A DNA stretch of 64,000 nt from Patellaria atrata CBS 101060 (lineage: Eukaryota > Ascomycota > Dothideomycetes > Patellariales > Patellariaceae), in assembly GCA_010093705.1 (NCBI GenBank), contig MU006095.1, positions 810,315 through 874,314 on the forward strand. Reading direction: 5' to 3'. A program made the translations under genes and the position numbers. The notes beneath the pieces were generated by a model, which was given only the letters and a program-made list of their open reading frames with translations, searched no databases and was not told where the DNA came from. Below are positions 59,322 to 64,000 of this stretch, in pieces. How positions within the stretch are numbered: the stretch's first letter is position 1; every line of letters starts with the position of its first letter.

Positions 59322-59970
59322 TGTAAAATGTTATGAATCAATAGTTTGGATTAAATGTTCACGAACAAGTACTATTAAATTACTTCAAGGAGTTTTATAC
59401 ACATTAAACGAGAGATCTTCATAGAAACGGCCCAATAGGAAGCGTTGTGCATGTCATTCTGCGTGCTCGACTAGCGTCGCCGACAAGAGAAAATTCATTT
59501 GAAAACAGCGAGGACAAAATACCTTTATCAGCATCCCCAAAGCCACTATCGAAAGGTATCGAACCTCTTTTGAGAGTACATGGTCAAATACAAGAAGACT
59601 ATTTGTTTATCTCAAGATTGAAAGCTTCAACTGCCATTAGTAACGAATACTAGACGTTCAGTAATTCGGTTTATCGGTGAGAACGTAACAAAATACGAGA
59701 GCCGACCACAGACACCAGGAAGATGCCGAACTCGATCGGAAGTCTTATCAGGTGTCTAACCAAATAATTCTCGGGAAGGTCGATGAGCTCAAGGTCTATA
59801 AACCAACCATTGACGTGTGACACAGTGACATACCTTGTTACATCCTGCAGGCCAAGGTGAGATACAGCAAAGATAGCCAAGCAGCCAAATCTATCCCTTC
59901 ATGTGAGAGCATAACGGTTTTACAATGCTCCTTTTCGTATATCACTGTATAAGTACTCATCTACTACGCT
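59322..59970. other. Bidirectional promoter region between ACR3 and permease
   Basis: These 649 bp separate two divergent transporter starts. A 69-codon minus frame here (59880-59671) begins at TTG and has one hydrophobic segment, but no ATG or family, so it is not called. Shared regulation of the flanking genes is possible but not shown. Confidence 0.45.
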
Positions 59971-61879
59971 ATGAAGAATCAGGTTTCAAAAGAAGCGGCA
60001 GGAGGCGTACCGCGCTATGAAAGTGATGATACAGTTCAAGTCGGCCAGGTTATCAACGCTTCAGGACACGTACAGGAGCTTGAACGAAGCTTCAGTCTCC
60101 TCAGCGCGTGCTCTGTGGGTATAAATACTGGCAATACTTGGGCAGCTTTTGGTGGCGCTATTGTGAGAAGAGATTCCATTAGGTTGATGATAGCGTTATG
60201 TTGCTTATGTTACTAATTATAAAAGGTCGTTTCCATATATAATGGTGGACCTCCTGGTGTCATATACGAGCTGTAAGTGGATTCAACATCTGTATCAATT
60301 GAGTTAAGCTGAGCAATCAACCTAGCGTTGCAGTCTCGTTCTTCTACTGGCTTATCGCGGCTTGCATAGCGGAGTTAGCATCTGCTATTCCATCTTCAGC
60401 GGGAGTCTATCATTGGGCAAGTATCACGGCTGGTCCTAAGTATGGGCGTGCCGCCGGATGGTTCGCAGGGTGGTAAGTCCCAAATGGGCATTGTCTTACT
60501 TGATACTTCACATATCTTGACTAGATATGTTACTCCTCGTTCTTCTATGGTCCCACCATTTCTTCATAATCTGTCTTATACACATTTTCTCTTTGTATTA
60601 CGGCTCCTTCTACAAGACCAAATATGTGATCTGATTTCGTTCACCATTACTAACTCGGTCAAGGTGGAACTGCCTCGCATGGTCCTTTGGAGCCTCCTCA
60701 CTATCTGCGGCCCTTGCAAACCTAGTGCTTGCAATGTGGGGGTTATTCAACCCTTCATACGTCCCACAACGTTGGCATACGTTTGTAGTCTATATCATAT
60801 TGTCCTGGCTCTGCTGCTCCGTGGTACTTTTCGCCAACCGTGCCCTACCTGTCATCTCCCAGCTGGGGCTGTTCTTCATTATTGCCGGTGTTATGATCAC
60901 TGTTCTCGTATGTGCTATCATGCCGCATACAACCGGTTCACGATATAGTAGCAATGCATTCGTCTGGCGCGACTTTGAAAATCAAACAGGGTACTCCAGT
61001 GATGGATTTGTGTTCCTTATGGGCATGCTCAATGGTGCTTACGCTGTGGGTACACCCGACTGTATCTCACATCTAGCCGAAGAAATCGCACATCCACGAG
61101 TCAACGTACCAAAAGCTATTGCCGCACAGATGACAATCGGTTTTATCACCGGTCTTGTTTACCTCATCAGTATCTTCTACTCCATTAACGACTTCGACAG
61201 TCTCATCTCCAATCCTTATACATCCCCATTAGCGGAGCTTTACCGTCAAGCTACATCATCTCGCGGTGGATCATTAGGGCTTATGATCGTCATATTCCTT
61301 CCTCTTCTTTCCACCAATATCGGTGCTTGCCTAACAGCTAGTCGTATGTTATGGACGCTCGCAAGGGACGATGCAACGCCATTCAGCCCGTTCGTTGGTA
61401 AAGTCAGCTCGACAAGGAAGAACCCCTTCAACGCCACTTTGGTGTACGGCTGCTTCTCCACGGTCCTAGCTTGCATATACTTAGGTAGTGTAACGGCCTT
61501 CAATGCCTTTGTTGGTAGCTTTGTCGTGCTTAGTACACTTTCATACCTTGCAGCGATCCTTCCTAACCTCCTTACCCGTCGTCGTCACATACCAAAGGGT
61601 CCATTTTACATGCCGAATAAGGTCGCTTACACGTTCATGTGCATTAGTTGTTCGTACATTATCGTTTTCGTGGTCATATTTTGTTTTCCGTACGCAATGC
61701 CTGTAACGGCACAGACAATGAACTACAGCTGCGTGACTACTGGCGGATTTACGCTCCTTGTCAGCATCTGGTGGATGTGGAAAAGGAATAAGGGGTACGT
61801 AGGGCCTAAAGTTCTAGTTAGAGAAGTCGTTAGAGAGTCGTCTTCATTAGCTCATATGGGCGAGGGGAAGTCCTTGTGA
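59971..61879 (+). CDS. Amino-acid/GABA-type permease (APC superfamily)
   Basis: Four exons, 59971-60162, 60226-60272, 60326-60472 and 60664-61879, encode 533 residues. Introns are 63, 53 and 191 bp. Landmarks: ERSFSLLSACSVGINTGNTW followed by AAFGGAI (first helix), SIYNGGPPGVIYEL, ELASAIPSSAGVYHWAS, GRAAGWFAGWWNCLAWSFGA, NGAYAVGTPDCISHLAEEI, then ASRMLWTLARD and RKNPFNATLVYGC. These place it in the fungal amino acid/choline transporter (ACT; GABA permease-like) group of the APC superfamily, with 12 helices and both termini in the cytosol. It is expected to import an amino acid, GABA, choline or polyamine with protons. The substrate cannot be assigned. Length and motifs are complete. Confidence 0.92.
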
Positions 61880-62844
61880 GCTGACGAGTCCTGATATATG
61901 CGTTTACGTCGTATTAGGGAGATCGTGCTACTGGAAAGATCACCTAAGTCAATTGCCTCTTAAATATTAGGATTGCTTCTATTCATCACCTTTTAAACAA
62001 GCTATTCAATTTGGTAATTGATTCGAACATAGGCCAGAATGAGCATTTAAGTCACAGTCACTGTTAAGATACCTTCTCTGTCACATATTCTGTACGTCTT
62101 CTTTCGATTTATTGCATTTTATTTCCACGCTGATCTACAACTGTTGTTCACCGATCCTTGCGGTTTCATATATCTGTTGCGGGAGCATGCCAGCTGAGTC
62201 TACGTGTAGGGGAACATATGCTAAGTCAATCCGAATTTTCGGGCGAGTAGAATACCGTTCGCAAATCTAGTCCGATTGCCATTCGCGTACGATATGCAGC
62301 CCATGCAGCGAGCATTGTCACTGGTACTTGGCAATGCACAAAGCTAGCTGAACCTGCACCGTATGCCTCCTTTGACCCGTTCCCTCTCCATCCTCCCTTC
62401 ACACATTTATTCAAACTTTCCAAAGTCACGAGTCGCTGCGATGCACATATGTTACCAGCACATCTCTTTTAGGTAGTTTTAGACACCCCTGCTCAGCTGA
62501 GTATGCCTGCATTCTAGACTAATCGAGCCGTTGTTACAACGTCCCGTCCGTGTGGGTCTACGGATTAGGTTTGCAGCGAGCTGCGATTCACGCACGATGT
62601 TGAGCATATGTGGGTGATCTTTGTCCAATCAGATCGGCTCAGCAGGGGATGGACAGACGGTGAGGTATCGAACGGGCTGGAACTGGAACAGTAAGCAAGG
62701 AAGACAGATATACACCCTCATAGTCTCATTATCATTATAACCTACTCGTAGCACGCTTAACCGCCATTTCTATATCTCTAAACTTTGTTGTGATATCGCG
62801 GTGTAGTTCTAGCTCTCAGTTCCCCCCTTTTCTCACTCACCACC
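61880..62844. other. Intergenic stretch
   Basis: These 965 bp hold no supported gene. The last 60 bp before 62845 are CT-rich, a typical leader. Nothing repetitive was seen. Confidence 0.5.
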
Positions 62845-63457
62845 ATGGGTCCCGAGATCAGAACTCCAACTCCAGAAAAACATCTCCCACTCCGCTATCT
62901 CAAAGTGCAGAATTCCATCCCCAAAGACGAAGAGAAAAACCTCAAATTCAGACGCGCCATCTTCCCCGCCGAGCCCGAGAAAAACAAGAAGACGAGAAGA
63001 CAGCCCGTCTGGGTCGAACCGGTAGGCGAGGGTATCGATTCAGGTCCGTCCGCTTCCTCCCATCCCCTTCCCCCACTCTTATCACCACCACATCCCCCGT
63101 CTCCAAACCCCCATCACCTAACCAACCCCAGCCGACATCAAATGGCTCGACCTCGCCCTCGACACCTGCGCCCTCATCAAGCACAGCCATCAATACCGCC
63201 TCGGCGGATATGTCTCCAACGACCCCATGCCCGTCCTCTCGAGCACCATCTTCACCGCTGATTTCTGCTCGGACGTTAAAGTCGGGTTTGAGATCAGGGA
63301 GAGGATCAGCAGGAAGGGGAAACCGAGGTTTGTGGTAGAGATGGTGGAGGAGGAAGGGGGGTTTGTGGATCCGTTTTGTGGGGTTGGGGTTAGGAGGGAG
63401 GGGGAACGGGTTGTGGTGAGGCAGATTAGGTCGTTCGTGGGGGGAGGTATTGTGTGA
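62845..63457 (+). CDS. Small conserved-looking hypothetical protein
   Basis: Two exons, 62845-63043 and 63132-63457, joined across an 88-bp C-rich intron, give 174 residues. The ATG at 62845 has an ACCACCATGG context. The N-terminal half is basic and probably disordered (MGPEIRTPTPEKHLPLRYLK, then EKNKKTRRQPVWVEP). The C-terminal half looks folded: DIKWLDLALDTCALIKHSHQ, then YRLGGYVSNDPMPVLSSTIF, ADFCSDVKVGFEIRERI and VVVRQIRSFVGGG. There is no signal peptide or known domain. The coding strand switches from C-rich to G-rich near 63290. The family is unknown to me. Confidence 0.6.
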
Positions 63458-63736
63458 GTGTATTGAACAATGTGAGTCTAATGATAGGGCGTATTATTTC
63501 GTGACGAATTGCGTATGTGGGTAGGGAAGGGGGTGGGGAGGGGAGGGGAAAGTTTTGACATGCGACTCTCTCTTTCTTTGGGCGTTTGCACAATGATGAC
63601 ATTGTTTACGATTTTTCTTTAGGTATGATTGGTATAAATGGCTGTTCTATTTGTCTGTTCCTTCACTCGACTTCATACCATTCCATCTACTCCATTCGCA
63701 CACACAATACGCTCAATCCATCAAAGCATTCTAACC

Positions 63737-64000
63737 ATGTCCCTAACCACGAACTCAACCACCCGAACGAGCAAGCGTACCAACACCATGATCTCAACAA
63801 GCTCAAGCACCATCTCGACAACCAGCACTCCCCGCCGAAGCGCAAGCAGCAACAGAACCCGATCGCGCTCCTCAAGCACGCGAACCCCTTTCTTCTCCCA
63901 AAGCCCCAATCACCGCCTCCCCGCACTCTCCGACAAACCTGACCTCACAACCACAATCGCCGAACTCCACGACAGCCTAGGCCTCTACATCCGGCACCAC
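63737..64000 (+). CDS. Serine/threonine-rich protein, N-terminal part (cut by window end)
   Basis: An ATG at 63737 opens a frame that stays open for 88 codons to the window end. The first 65 residues are Ser/Thr/Arg-rich and disordered (MSLTTNSTTRTSKRT...). They are followed by a more ordered, helix-like segment (LSDKPDLTTTIAELHDSLGL). This looks like the start of a larger gene running off the right edge. The product cannot be named. Confidence 0.5.
   Translation, partial: MSLTTNSTTRTSKRTNTMISTSSSTISTTSTPRRSASSNRTRSRSSSTRTPFFSQSPNHRLPALSDKPDLTTTIAELHDSLGLYIRHH

Noticed and set aside
59671-59880. 69-codon minus frame with a hydrophobic helix in the ACR3/permease gap
   Set aside because: It has no ATG start and no recognised family, and it lies in a promoter-sized gap.
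1-64000. Retroelements, CRISPR arrays, secondary-metabolite core enzymes
   Set aside because: No reverse transcriptase, integrase, regularly spaced repeats, PKS/NRPS or terpene synthase motifs were seen in any frame.

Overview
The window comes from a filamentous ascomycete (Pezizomycotina). Genes are split by short spliceosomal introns, mostly 50-190 bp, with GTRNGT-type donors and CTRAY-like branch sites. The gene families are typical of the group: a Zn2Cys6 regulator, a LaeA-like methyltransferase, a PTH11-like rhodopsin-domain membrane protein, a hybrid histidine kinase with a long disordered N-terminus, an F-box protein, an ACR3 arsenite transporter and an SFP1-type split zinc finger. A leotiomycete is my best guess from the overall feel of the proteins, but this cannot be settled from the sequence. 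I rebuilt exon structures by hand; in every multi-exon model below the exon lengths sum to a whole number of codons.

Layout: 0.7-2.4 kb, MFS transporter (+); 4.7-6.5 kb, arrestin-like trafficking adaptor with C-terminal PY motif (+); 8.7-10.7 kb, SFP1-like regulator (-); 13.3-15.0 kb, Zn2Cys6 regulator (-); 15.0-21.8 kb, gene-poor stretch with decayed gene pieces and a 213-bp tandem duplication; 21.8-24.1 kb, six-exon conserved fungal protein (+); 25.5-27.2 kb, mitochondrial acyl-CoA dehydrogenase (-); 29.0-30.5 kb, eight-exon LaeA-like methyltransferase with a 19-nt exon (-); 30.5-41.6 kb, an 11-kb gene desert holding a foldback MITE-like element; 41.6-44.2 kb, large uncharacterised protein (-); 44.7-45.7 kb, acidic-tailed hypothetical (-); 46.7-51.6 kb, hybrid histidine kinase (+) with an overlapping upstream ORF; 53.3-55.0 kb, rhodopsin-domain protein (+); 55.2-57.3 kb, F-box protein (-); 58.0-59.3 kb, ACR3 (-), divergent from a 60.0-61.9 kb amino-acid/GABA-type permease (+); 62.8-63.5 kb, small hypothetical (+); from 63.7 kb, a serine/threonine-rich gene cut by the right edge.

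The genes do not form an obvious single pathway or biosynthetic cluster. Several act in sensing and regulation (histidine kinase, rhodopsin-domain protein, LaeA-like, Zn2Cys6, SFP1-like) and several in transport or its control (MFS, ACR3, permease, arrestin adaptor). The two deserts have ordinary base composition, with no evident AT-rich RIP signature, and no recognisable retroelement. I found no RNA gene, CRISPR array or convincing new multi-gene system. The most unusual items are the foldback element, the in-frame 71-residue repeat ORF, the microexons, and the C-rich to G-rich strand switch inside several genes.
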